In this document: positions 7,439-14,933 of the stretch, in pieces
How the letters are laid out: each line of letters begins with the position of its first letter
Numbering within the stretch: the stretch's first letter is position 1
Source: Magnetofaba australis IT-1
Lineage (GTDB): Bacteria > Pseudomonadota > Magnetococcia > Magnetococcales > Magnetococcaceae
DNA length: 64,000 bases
Direction of reading: 5' to 3'
Assembly: GCF_002109495.1 (NCBI RefSeq)
Contig: NZ_LVJN01000019.1
Coordinates: forward strand, 1 to 64,000
The notes under the pieces: generated by a model
The model's input: the letters and a program-made list of their open reading frames with translations, nothing else
Database searches by the model: none
Told to the model about the DNA's origin: nothing
Translations under genes and position numbers: made by a program

Positions 7439-8260
7439 TCACCCCAACAGACTGAGCGCCAAGGCGGGCTGTTGATTGGCCTGGGCCAATATCGCCGTGC
7501 CCGCCTGCTGCAGAATCGACAACCGGGTCAGGTTGGCGGTCTCGGAGGCGATGTCGGCATCCATGATGCGCGACTGCGCCGCCGTCTGCTGTTCGGCTTG
7601 GTTGTTGAGGTTGGCGATCACCGACTCAAACCGGTTCTGCACCGCACCCAACGTCGCGCGCATGCTGCTCACGCTGTTCAGAGCATTGTCCAACACCGAG
7701 ATTGCCGACTGCGCTGGCAAAGCGGAGTTGCCGCCAATTGACAGCGTCTTCACCTGCAGAGCAGTCGCCGTGGCGCTGTAGAGCTGGAACGTGATCTTCT
7801 GCCCGCTATAGGCCCCCACTTGAATCTTGCCCGAGTACCCACCAACGCTCAGCAGCGTTTTGCCGTTGTACTGAGTGGCGCTGGAGATGCGGTTGATCTC
7901 CGAAGCCAGTTGCGTGAACTCGGTGTTCAGATTGGTGCGGTCCGTGGTGGTCAAGGTGCCATTGGCCGATTGCACCGCCAGCTCCCGCATCCGTTGCAGA
8001 GCGTTGGTGGTTTCGTCCAGAGCCCCTTCGGCCACCTGCACCAACGAAATGGCGTCGTTGGCGTTGCGCGCCGCCATGTTCAGGCCGCGAATCTGTGCGC
8101 TCATGCGGGTGGCGATGGACAGACCAGCGGCGTCATCGGCGGCGCTATTGATGCGCACCCCCGAAGAGAGCCGTTGAAAGGTCGTGCTCAAATCCGTCGA
8201 CACCTTCGACAGACTGCGTTGGGCCCGAATAGCTTGCACATTTGTATTGATGGAAAACAT
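7439..8260 (-). CDS. Flagellin (paralogue 4)
   Basis: Filament subunit of 273 aa, closest to paralogues 2 and 3 at both ends (MFSINTNVQAIRAQRSL; QQAGTAILAQANQQPALALS). It has its own middle (QLYSATATALQVKTLSIGGNS). The C-terminal 80 residues match paralogue 2 (NLNNQAEQQTAAQSRIMDAD), while the N-terminus matches paralogue 3, so segments have been exchanged between neighbours. The leader dyad sits 75 bp upstream. Confidence 0.97.
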   Translation of the reverse strand: MFSINTNVQAIRAQRSLSKVSTDLSTTFQRLSSGVRINSAADDAAGLSIATRMSAQIRGLNMAARNANDAISLVQVAEGALDETTNALQRMRELAVQSANGTLTTTDRTNLNTEFTQLASEINRISSATQYNGKTLLSVGGYSGKIQVGAYSGQKITFQLYSATATALQVKTLSIGGNSALPAQSAISVLDNALNSVSSMRATLGAVQNRFESVIANLNNQAEQQTAAQSRIMDADIASETANLTRLSILQQAGTAILAQANQQPALALSLLG

Positions 8261-8318
8261 AGTCTACCCCCGTACCAAGATCGTGTTTCGTGTCTGGTTC
8301 CCATCCATGGGTGGAGGT

Positions 8319-8374
8319 GGGCTGTTCGTTTCATCGGACCAACCCTGTCCGAAAATTACGCGCGTATACGCGTC
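8319..8374 (-). promoter_or_regulatory. Flagellin leader element (copy upstream of paralogue 4)
   Basis: Dyad CGGAC-AGGGTTG-GTCCG at 8335-8351 on the minus strand, followed ten bases on by CAGCCC instead of CAACCC. CAGCCC can still pair with the loop through one G-U. The flanking GC hairpin is CGCGTATACGCG. A GGA hairpin CCC-ATGGAT-GGG follows at 8300-8311. Confidence 0.65.
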
Positions 8375-8774
8375 TCATCCCTGATCTCTATGCGATAGCA
8401 CTCCTCCTTGAGAACACGACCGCTCGCAGCATGCGCAAACGGATGCGTCATCCCTGTTCACCGTTGATCCCATCAACTCTGTTGGCGAAAAGAGCGCACA
8501 CTTCTCCCGCTCCACCTATGCATAGGGCGGCCTTGGCGTTCAAGCCATCAACCTCTGGCCCCGTTCTGGACCTGAGCGTCGCCAAACATCACAACATCAT
8601 CCACACAACACGCCGAGCCTCGGCGCAGCGTGTTATGTGAGCCGCCTGACAATCGCCGTCCCTGTTTGCCCGATACGTCACAACCGGATCAGGTTGGCGA
8701 TCTCCTCAGCGGCGCTCTCGGCGCCCAAAAGGCGCGCACAAACCGTCGCCTTCCGCTCAACTTGGCTGTCATCG
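8375..8774 (-). other. 400-bp spacer with GGA-type stem-loops, no gene
   Basis: I see no supported ORF. The part next to the leader (CTCAAGGAGGAG, GCATAGAGATCA) is shared with the spacers upstream of paralogues 2 and 3. A perfect hairpin GTTGAT-GGG-ATCAAC lies at 8463-8477 (minus strand), the same AT-GGG-AT type as at 10882-10908. The piece at 8640-8770 retains a weak trace of flagellin 3' coding sequence, perhaps the relic of another paralogue. Confidence 0.5.
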
Positions 8775-9350
8775 TCACGTCAGCAGAGAGTGGGTCGCCT
8801 GCGCGCTTTGATTGGCCTGCGCCAAAATCGCCAGACCCGCCTGACGCACGATATCTTCGGTGGCATGGCGCACATGCTCCTGCGCCCGCCGCGCATCGGC
8901 GCGCTGGGCTTGCTGCATGAGCGCCCGGTCCGCCTCACGCCGCAACGCGCTGAGAACATTCTCAAAACGGTGTCGATCCACGCCCGCAGCCTGCTCCTCC
9001 TCTGCAAAATCGGAGAACCCAAAACCGATACGCTTTTGGCGTAAACCAGATCGATTGGCCGCCTGGTCGATCTCCTCAACCAACCGCCACAACGCCGACT
9101 CTTCCGGATCACAGTTGGCCTGTGGATCCAGATTCAGGCCCATCAACTGGGCCATGACGTTGGAGCCCGCCAACACCTGCGCCAAATAACGCGTCTCCAG
9201 GCGCCGACTGGCGGTCAACGCATGCGCGTGCGCCTGTCCATTGACGCGCAGCCCTGTGGCCAAACGCGACAAGCCGGTTGCGAACGAGCTTGGCGACAAT
9301 GTGTCAAGCTTATGTAAAGACACCACATTTGTGGTGATGGTCATTGCCAT
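8775..9350 (-). CDS. Short, divergent flagellin-like protein
   Basis: This 191-residue protein has flagellin ends but little between them: MAMTITTNVVSLHKLDTL and LSRLATGLRVNGQ at the start, and AEDIVRQAG-type sequence (TEDIVRQAGLAILAQANQSAQ) at the end. The ANDGIS and LAVQ segments and the whole middle are missing, leaving roughly two thirds of the normal length. GGAGGAAGAG precedes the ATG, so translation is likely. It could be a filament-end or adaptor subunit, or a deletion derivative. It is the only island member with a His- and Ala-rich replacement of the first D1 helix. Confidence 0.72.
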   Translation of the reverse strand: MAMTITTNVVSLHKLDTLSPSSFATGLSRLATGLRVNGQAHAHALTASRRLETRYLAQVLAGSNVMAQLMGLNLDPQANCDPEESALWRLVEEIDQAANRSGLRQKRIGFGFSDFAEEEQAAGVDRHRFENVLSALRREADRALMQQAQRADARRAQEHVRHATEDIVRQAGLAILAQANQSAQATHSLLT

Positions 9351-9855
9351 AATCTCTTCCTCCCCTGATCACGCGCGGCACAGCGCGCGACATCCATGAT
9401 TGGAGGCGGGGCGCTGGCGGCCTGTGGCCGCCAATCCCCCTGTCAATGGCGGGCCCTTGGCCCGCGCATGACATCACTGCATTGGATTCCTTAACCCAAC
9501 TCAACCGCATACGCTGCGGCAACGGGGCTCCTTCCCATCAGTACAACGACAGCGGAACACGCCTGTCGTGTGGCCTTCCCTGGCCATGCGAACCCACCCA
9601 CCCTGTCAGGAGAGGGGCTCACCTGTGCAACTTACTCCGTCAACGTCATGGCGCAGCTCACGCGACATAACGATCGCCATCCATGGCTCATGAGCCGTTC
9701 CCAATACCGAATCGACTCCATCCGGTCGCCGCTGAACGCTCCTGCTGTCCACGGCGAGCTCCCAGCGCGCCAGCGCCGGAAGTTAGAGCGCGGCGGCGCC
9801 TTGTATAGCCCATCCATGGGCTCAGGCGCCGCCAGGCATCATGCGCTCAGAACAA
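9351..9855 (-). ncRNA. GGA stem-loop spacer between flagellin 5 and the short flagellin
   Basis: 505 bp without a convincing gene. Minus-strand hairpins with GGA loops: TGGCC-AGGGAA-GGCCA (9571-9586), CGAC-CGGATGGA-GTCG (9713-9728) and AGCCC-ATGGAT-GGGCT (9807-9822). Two further strong hairpins (GGCGGCC-ACA-GGCCGCC and GCGGGCC-AAG-GGCCCGC, 9410-9465) lack GGA. Whether this is a long mRNA leader or a separate RNA cannot be told from sequence. Confidence 0.55.
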
Positions 9856-10680
9856 TTACCCCAACAGACTCAGCGCCAAGGCCGGTTGCTGGTTGGCTTG
9901 CGCCAGGATGGCGGTGCCAGCCTGTTGCAGAATCGACTGCGCGGTCAGCTGCGCGGTCTCAAAGGCGATATCCGCATCCATGATGCGCGACTTCGCCGCC
10001 GTGGTGTTCTCCGCCTGGTTGTTCAGGTTGGAGATCACCGCCTCAAAGCGATTCTGCATCGCGCCCAAGGTGGCGCGGATGTCGGTGATGCTGTTGATGG
10101 CCAAATCCAGCGTGCTGATGGCCGACGCCGCCCGGCTCGGGCCCGTGCCGCTGATGGTCAGCGCGCTGATGGCCAGCGCATTGGCGGTGGCCGCCTTGAT
10201 CACGAACGAAATCATCTGGCCACTATAGGCTCCCACCTGAATTTTGGCGGAGTAGCCCGCGGTGCTCATCAGCACCTTGCCGTTGAAGCTGGTGGTATGC
10301 GCAATCCGGTCGATCTCCGACACCAACTGCGCAAACTCGGAGTGCAGGTCGTCGCGGTCGCTGGTGGTCATGGTGCCGTTGGCCGCCTGCACCGCCAGTT
10401 CGCGCATCCGCTGCAACGCGTTGGTGGTCTCCTCCAGGGCGCCCTCGGCCACCTGGGCCAGCGAGATGCCGTCGTTGGCGTTGCGCGCCGCCATGTTCAG
10501 ACCACGCACCTGCGCGCCCATGCGGGTGGCGATGGACAGGCCCGCCGCGTCGTCCTTGGCGCTGTTGATGCGCAAGCCCGAAGAGAGGCGTTGATAGACG
10601 TTGCCAAGCTTTTGGCTGGTCTTGTTCAGATTCCGTTGCGCGGTCAACGAAGCAACGTTGGTGTTCACATATAAGCCCAT
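9856..10680 (-). CDS. Flagellin (paralogue 5)
   Basis: Filament subunit of 274 aa: MGLYVNTNVASLTAQRNLNK, YQRLSSGLRINSAKDDAAGL, ANDGISLAQVAEGALEE, LAVQAANGTMTTSDR, RFEAVISNLNNQAENTTAA, QQAGTAILAQANQQPALALS. It differs from the next paralogue (11035) by one residue (N for S in NLNNQAEN), so the two are a recent duplication or kept alike by gene conversion. The homology ends close to the gene boundaries. Upstream regions differ. AAGGAGT precedes the ATG. Confidence 0.97.
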   Translation of the reverse strand: MGLYVNTNVASLTAQRNLNKTSQKLGNVYQRLSSGLRINSAKDDAAGLSIATRMGAQVRGLNMAARNANDGISLAQVAEGALEETTNALQRMRELAVQAANGTMTTSDRDDLHSEFAQLVSEIDRIAHTTSFNGKVLMSTAGYSAKIQVGAYSGQMISFVIKAATANALAISALTISGTGPSRAASAISTLDLAINSITDIRATLGAMQNRFEAVISNLNNQAENTTAAKSRIMDADIAFETAQLTAQSILQQAGTAILAQANQQPALALSLLG

Positions 10681-11034
10681 GATGCCTACTCCTTAGCTGT
10701 GTGGCCGACACTCCTTGCCGACCATCCTTCCATGGATGACGCCGCGTTTGCCTGCATGGTCTGGCGACGCCATATCCGACTCCTGACAACTGTGCGTTGT
10801 GTACAAACAACGCATGGATGACCGTCCCTGGTCATGTTTTGCAGACGAGAAACTGCCGGTCCCTGGCGGTTTCGCGTCTTAAGCGGACAAAATCCCATTT
10901 TATCCGCTACATAGCACATCCAGCGCTACGCTTCCCCACGCCATGACAACACACGCGCTTCCGCGAAACCCGTGCGCCTCCATAAGGGGAGAACACGGGC
11001 GGAGACGCATGTGCGGCTCCGCCCAATCTTTCCA
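10681..11034 (-). ncRNA. GGA stem-loop spacer upstream of flagellin 5
   Basis: 354 bp without a gene. Minus-strand hairpins: CCAT-GGAAGG-ATGG (10722-10735), ATGACC-AGGGAC-GGTCAT (10818-10835), AAACCGCC-AGGGACC-GGCAGTTT with one mismatch (10850-10872), and a 12-bp hairpin around AAAAT-GGG-ATTTT with AGCGGA/TCCGCT arms (10882-10908). In the last one the single imperfect pair is U-G only on the minus strand. The third is the one counter-example, since its mismatch would be a wobble on the plus strand. Confidence 0.6.
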
Positions 11035-11859
11035 TTAACCCAACAGACTCAGCGCCAAGGCTGGCTGCTGGTTGGCTTGCGCCAGGATGGCGGTGCCAGC
11101 CTGTTGCAGAATCGACTGCGCGGTCAGCTGCGCGGTCTCAAAGGCGATATCCGCATCCATGATGCGCGACTTCGCCGCCGTGGTGTTCTCCGCCTGGCTG
11201 TTCAGGTTGGAGATCACCGCCTCAAAGCGATTCTGCATCGCGCCCAAGGTGGCGCGAATGTCAGTGATGCTGTTGATGGCCAAATCCAGCGTGCTGATGG
11301 CCGACGCCGCCCGGCTCGGGCCCGTGCCGCTGATGGTCAGCGCGCTGATGGCCAGCGCATTGGCGGTGGCCGCCTTGATCACGAACGAAATCATCTGGCC
11401 ACTATAGGCTCCCACCTGAATTTTGGCGGAGTAGCCCGCGGTGCTCATCAGCACCTTGCCGTTGAAGCTGGTGGTATGCGCAATCCGGTCGATCTCCGAC
11501 ACCAACTGCGCAAACTCGGAGTGCAGGTCGTCGCGGTCGCTGGTGGTCATGGTGCCGTTGGCCGCCTGCACCGCCAGTTCGCGCATCCGCTGCAACGCGT
11601 TGGTGGTCTCCTCCAGGGCGCCCTCGGCCACCTGGGCCAGCGAGATGCCGTCGTTGGCGTTGCGCGCCGCCATGTTCAGACCACGCACCTGCGCGCCCAT
11701 GCGGGTGGCGATGGACAGGCCCGCCGCGTCGTCCTTGGCGCTGTTGATGCGCAAGCCCGAAGAGAGGCGTTGATAGACGTTGCCAAGCTTTTGGCTGGTC
11801 TTGTTCAGATTCCGTTGCGCGGTCAACGAAGCGACGTTGGTGTTAACGTAGAGTCCCAT
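11035..11859 (-). CDS. Flagellin (paralogue 6)
   Basis: Filament subunit of 274 aa, identical to paralogue 5 except for one residue. The Shine-Dalgarno sequence GGAGGATC lies in the loop and arm of a small hairpin, GATC-ATGGAG-GATC (11863-11876), directly before the ATG. This would allow an RNA-binding protein with GGA preference to block initiation. The upstream 1.4-kb spacer is packed with GGA stem-loops. Confidence 0.97.
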   Translation of the reverse strand: MGLYVNTNVASLTAQRNLNKTSQKLGNVYQRLSSGLRINSAKDDAAGLSIATRMGAQVRGLNMAARNANDGISLAQVAEGALEETTNALQRMRELAVQAANGTMTTSDRDDLHSEFAQLVSEIDRIAHTTSFNGKVLMSTAGYSAKIQVGAYSGQMISFVIKAATANALAISALTISGTGPSRAASAISTLDLAINSITDIRATLGAMQNRFEAVISNLNSQAENTTAAKSRIMDADIAFETAQLTAQSILQQAGTAILAQANQQPALALSLLG

Positions 11860-11862
11860 GAT

Positions 11863-11876
11863 GATCCTCCATGATC
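11863..11876 (-). promoter_or_regulatory. Shine-Dalgarno hairpin of flagellin paralogue 6
   Basis: Minus-strand GATC-ATGGAG-GATC. The loop contains the GGAG of the ribosome-binding site, three bases short of the usual spacing to ATG after the 3' arm. The same hairpin is repeated exactly upstream of paralogue 7 at 14118-14131. CsrA-type repressors act at this kind of site in other bacteria; their involvement here is an inference. Confidence 0.55.
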
Positions 11877-13289
11877 GGAACGCTTCCTGTTCCTACTGCT
11901 AATGGTGCTTTGATTCCCTTTGGAGCCATAAACCCGGCCCCCCTGGACATTGTCCCCGCACGCAGTGGCGCAATCCTGAACGGATCGCTGATTAACGCAA
12001 CACCCGCCGTTTTCATCCTGAATACGGCCAACCCACGGTCGCTCTGCGCATGTCGTTGACTCCATGCCCTGCTTGTTTGCGGAGCGTCCAGCCCCTGTTC
12101 ACGCGCCTTGCCGGTTCCTCCTGAACCACTCTCCTTGGCGCCACACTGCCAGAAGTCCAATCCCTTGGACCTCTTTCGCCATCCCTGGCGATTGCGCGCC
12201 ATAGCCCACACTGTGGCGACCGACGGGCATGCGCACGCGTCACATTCCAATGACGCGATCCCTAAGGAGCCTCCAGCTCCCGATGGCGTCAGAGCGGTTC
12301 CATCCAGAACCCCTCCCTTGCGCTTTCACATCGTTGATATGGAGAAGACCACTCTTTGGCCCTCCCTCGCCATCCATGGCGAATCAACAACGCGTCAACG
12401 CGCCTGCGTGGCTGAAGTCAACCCAACTATGCCGTTTGCATTGACCCCATGCCCTGCTGGTTTACGGGGCGTCCAACCCCTTTACACGCCTGCCGGTTTT
12501 TCTTGAACCCACACTCCTGAGCGTTCCCACCGCTGGAAAGTCCATCCCATGGCTTTCCAGCGCGCCCCTGGGAGTGCGCGCGCATTGCTCACGCTGCGAC
12601 GGGCAGACCACGCGCCTGCGCCATCATGCAGCTGACGATGCACAGACCCCTTGGACGCCGCTGTCGCGCATCTCCGAAGAGCAGCGCTGATGCACATCAT
12701 CAAACGTCTGGCTCGTCGCCTGGATGCCATGGCGTGATCAACATAGCGATGTTGGCGTTCACGTCTCGCCGCAAGACCCCAACTGCTGCGCCGTGCGGCG
12801 CGCGTTGTCGATCTAATAGCGATATCGCATCCGATTGTATATTCAAGATTTATATCTCTTCTCTTCGCCCAATACGCTCTCCCTTTCATCCATGGCGTTG
12901 CGCCTAAGTGAATCAAAACCTGGCCCCATCCATCCCGGGCTTGGCGTCTTGTTGACGACTCTTGCCCGAAAACTTGCCGACGTAGGCGCCGGCGAGGGAT
13001 TACATCAGCGATGGGGCCCGTGTTTGTGCGCCATCCTTGGCGCGCCCGCAGGCTGTTCCACACGGGCCCCATCGATCATGCATCCTGTCTTGCGCTTTAC
13101 CGCTCCCGTCATGCGCCGCCAATTTGTCGCCACGCCAGCGGCGCTCTTGCTTGGCTTACCATCAAGGGATCTCATGAGGGATAGGGGCCCGTGTTTGTGC
13201 GCCATCCTTGGCGCGCCCGCAGGCTTTCCACACGGGCCCCCATCGGTCATGAATGCTGCCTTACTCGTTCAACTCCTCACTGCGCGCTC
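11877..13289 (-). ncRNA. 1.4-kb GGA stem-loop array upstream of flagellin 6
   Basis: There is no supported gene. The minus-strand reading gives a chain of hairpins with GGA loops: GCCGTATTC-AGGAT-GAAAACGGC (12006-12028), GGGGC-TGGAC-GCTCC (12081-12095), GGTTC-AGGAG-GAACC (12113-12127), AGAGGTCCA-AGGGAT-TGGACTTCT (12151-12174), TCGCC-AGGGAT-GGCGA (12176-12191), a 7-bp stem at 12236-12257, GGAGC-TGGAG-GCTCC (12266-12280), GGTTC-TGGATG-GAACC (12296-12311), TCGCC-ATGGAT-GGCGA (12367-12382), GGGGT-TGGAC-GCCCC (12466-12480), and a 14-bp hairpin with GGG loop (12531-12562). GCGCC-AAGGAT-GGCGC hairpins occur twice (13028-13043, 13199-13214), each enclosed by an 11-bp GGGGCCCGTGT/ACACGGGCCCC stem (7-11 bp in the second). 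The part at 12600-13000 has fewer such hairpins. Confidence 0.65.
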
Positions 13290-14114
13290 TTAGCCGAGCA
13301 GTTGCAGCGCCAGCGACGGTTGCTGGTTGGCTTGCGCCAGAATCGCCGTACCCGCCTGCTGCAGAATCGACTGCTGGGTCAACTGCGCGGTCTCAAAGGC
13401 GATATCCGCATCCAGAATCCGCGAGCGCGCAGCCGACATCTGTTCGGACTGGTTGCTCAGGTTGGAGACCACCGCCTCAAAGCGATTCTGCATCGCGCCC
13501 AAGGTGGCGCGGATGTCAGTGATGCTGTTGATGGCCAAATCCAGCGTGCTGATGGCCGACGCCGCCCGGCTCGGGCCCGTGCCGCTGATGGTCAGCGCGC
13601 TGATGGCCAGCGCATTGGCGGTGGCCGCCTTGATCACGAACGAAATCATCTGGCCACTATAGGCTCCCACCTGAATTTTGGCGGAGTAGCCCGCGGTGCT
13701 CATCAGCACCTTGCCGTTGAAGCTGGTGGTATGCGCAATCCGGTCGATCTCCGACACCAACTGCGCAAACTCGGCGTGCAGGTCGTCGCGGTCGCTGGTG
13801 GTCATGGTGCCGTTGGCCGCCTGCACCGCCAGTTCGCGCATCCGCTGCAACGCGTTGGTGGTCTCCTCCAGGGCGCCCTCGGCCACCTGGGCCAGCGAGA
13901 TGCCATCGTTGGCGTTGCGCGCCGCCATGTTCAAACCACGCACCTGCGCCGTCATGCGGGTGGAGATGGACAGACCCGCCGCGTCGTCCTTGGCGCTGTT
14001 CACGCGCAGACCCGAGGACAACTTCTGATAAATGCCGCTTAGCTTGGTGGTGCTCTGGTTCAAGCGGCGTTGGGCGTTCAAAGAGGCAACGTTGGTGTTG
14101 ATGTAAAGAGCCAT
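13290..14114 (-). CDS. Flagellin (paralogue 7)
   Basis: Filament subunit of 274 aa with the same protein sequence as paralogue 8 (14934). Residues of the middle (about 60-215) equal those of paralogues 5 and 6 almost exactly, while the first 60 residues (MALYINTNVASLNAQRRLNQ, YQKLSSGLRVNSAKDD) and the last 60 (SNLSNQSEQMSAARSRILDA, LTQQSILQQ, SLALQLLG) differ. The Shine-Dalgarno sequence sits in the hairpin GATC-ATGGAG-GATC, as in paralogue 6. Confidence 0.97.
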   Translation of the reverse strand: MALYINTNVASLNAQRRLNQSTTKLSGIYQKLSSGLRVNSAKDDAAGLSISTRMTAQVRGLNMAARNANDGISLAQVAEGALEETTNALQRMRELAVQAANGTMTTSDRDDLHAEFAQLVSEIDRIAHTTSFNGKVLMSTAGYSAKIQVGAYSGQMISFVIKAATANALAISALTISGTGPSRAASAISTLDLAINSITDIRATLGAMQNRFEAVVSNLSNQSEQMSAARSRILDADIAFETAQLTQQSILQQAGTAILAQANQQPSLALQLLG

Positions 14115-14933
14115 GATGATCCTCCATGATCGGAACGCGGTGGTTCCGGCGCTATCATTCCTAAGTCCATTGGTCGGGGCTGTTTCCGTTCAGCCCGCAG
14201 GACGTCCTGTCCTCGCTTACAGCACAATTCCCCTGTGGGAATTTTTCTGTGATGCGCGCTCCCGTCGTCGTCTTCATCCTGAAGGCGCGTGGGCTCACGC
14301 ACGCATGTGATGACACATGCCGTTTCCAGTCCATCCGTTCTCTGCGGAGCTTCCAGCCCCTCAATAGCGCGCCCTGCCGGTTCATCCAGAACCACTCCGT
14401 GGCGCCGTACTGCTCTGAAGGTCCTTCCTATGGCCTTCCTTCGCCATCCCTGGCGTCCTGCCGCCACATGGCCTTCCCGTGGCCATGCTGAACGGGACTC
14501 CTTCCCGTTCGGTAAGAACGCGCCCTGACCGATCCTTGGTCATCGGGGCAATGCCCCGATACATGACGCGCTCTTTTTTGCCGCGAAGCGAAGAGCTCTC
14601 CTCGCTCCGTTCCCTTGCGCCATCCCTCCTGGAGGCTCAAGGGCGCGGCCCGCTCCTTGGGCCGCATTGCGTTTGCGCCGCGCCTATCCTGGGCGCGCCG
14701 ACCGATCCTGGTCAGCTCCCTGGCGCGCCGACCGATCCTGGTCAGCTCCCTGGCGCTCCGTCCTCCTGACGGCTCCCTCCCTGGGACCTCCCGACGCTCC
14801 TTGCCGGAAGGGGATTTCATGCCGAACCGGGCCCGTGTTTGTGCGCCATCCTTGGCGCGCCCGCAGGCTTTCCACACGGGCCCCCATCGGTCATGAATGC
14901 TGTCTTACTCGTTCAACTCCTCACTGCGCGCTC
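14115..14933 (-). ncRNA. Densest GGA stem-loop array, upstream of flagellin 7
   Basis: 819 bp without a gene. Consecutive minus-strand hairpins: 14118-14131 (over the Shine-Dalgarno), GGGCTG-AACGGAAA-CAGCCC (14177), CTTC-AGGAT-GAAG (14272), GGGGCT-GGA-AGCTCC (14346), GGTTC-TGGAT-GAACC (14379), GAAGG..CCTTC (14417), CGCC-AGGGAT-GGCG (14442), CATGGCC-ACGGGAA-GGCCATG (14467), GAACGGGA-AGGAG-TCCCGTTC (14490), GACC-AAGGATC-GGTC (14527), GCGGCCC-AAGGAGC-GGGCCGC (14645), CGCGCC-CAGGATA-GGCGCG (14679), GACC-AGGATC-GGTC twice (14700, 14730), CCGTC-AGGAG-GACGG (14758) and GCGCC-AAGGAT-GGCGC (14843). Stem sequences differ while loops stay the same. This layout is known from CsrB/RsmY-type RNAs, but the assignment here is an inference. 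Confidence 0.7.
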
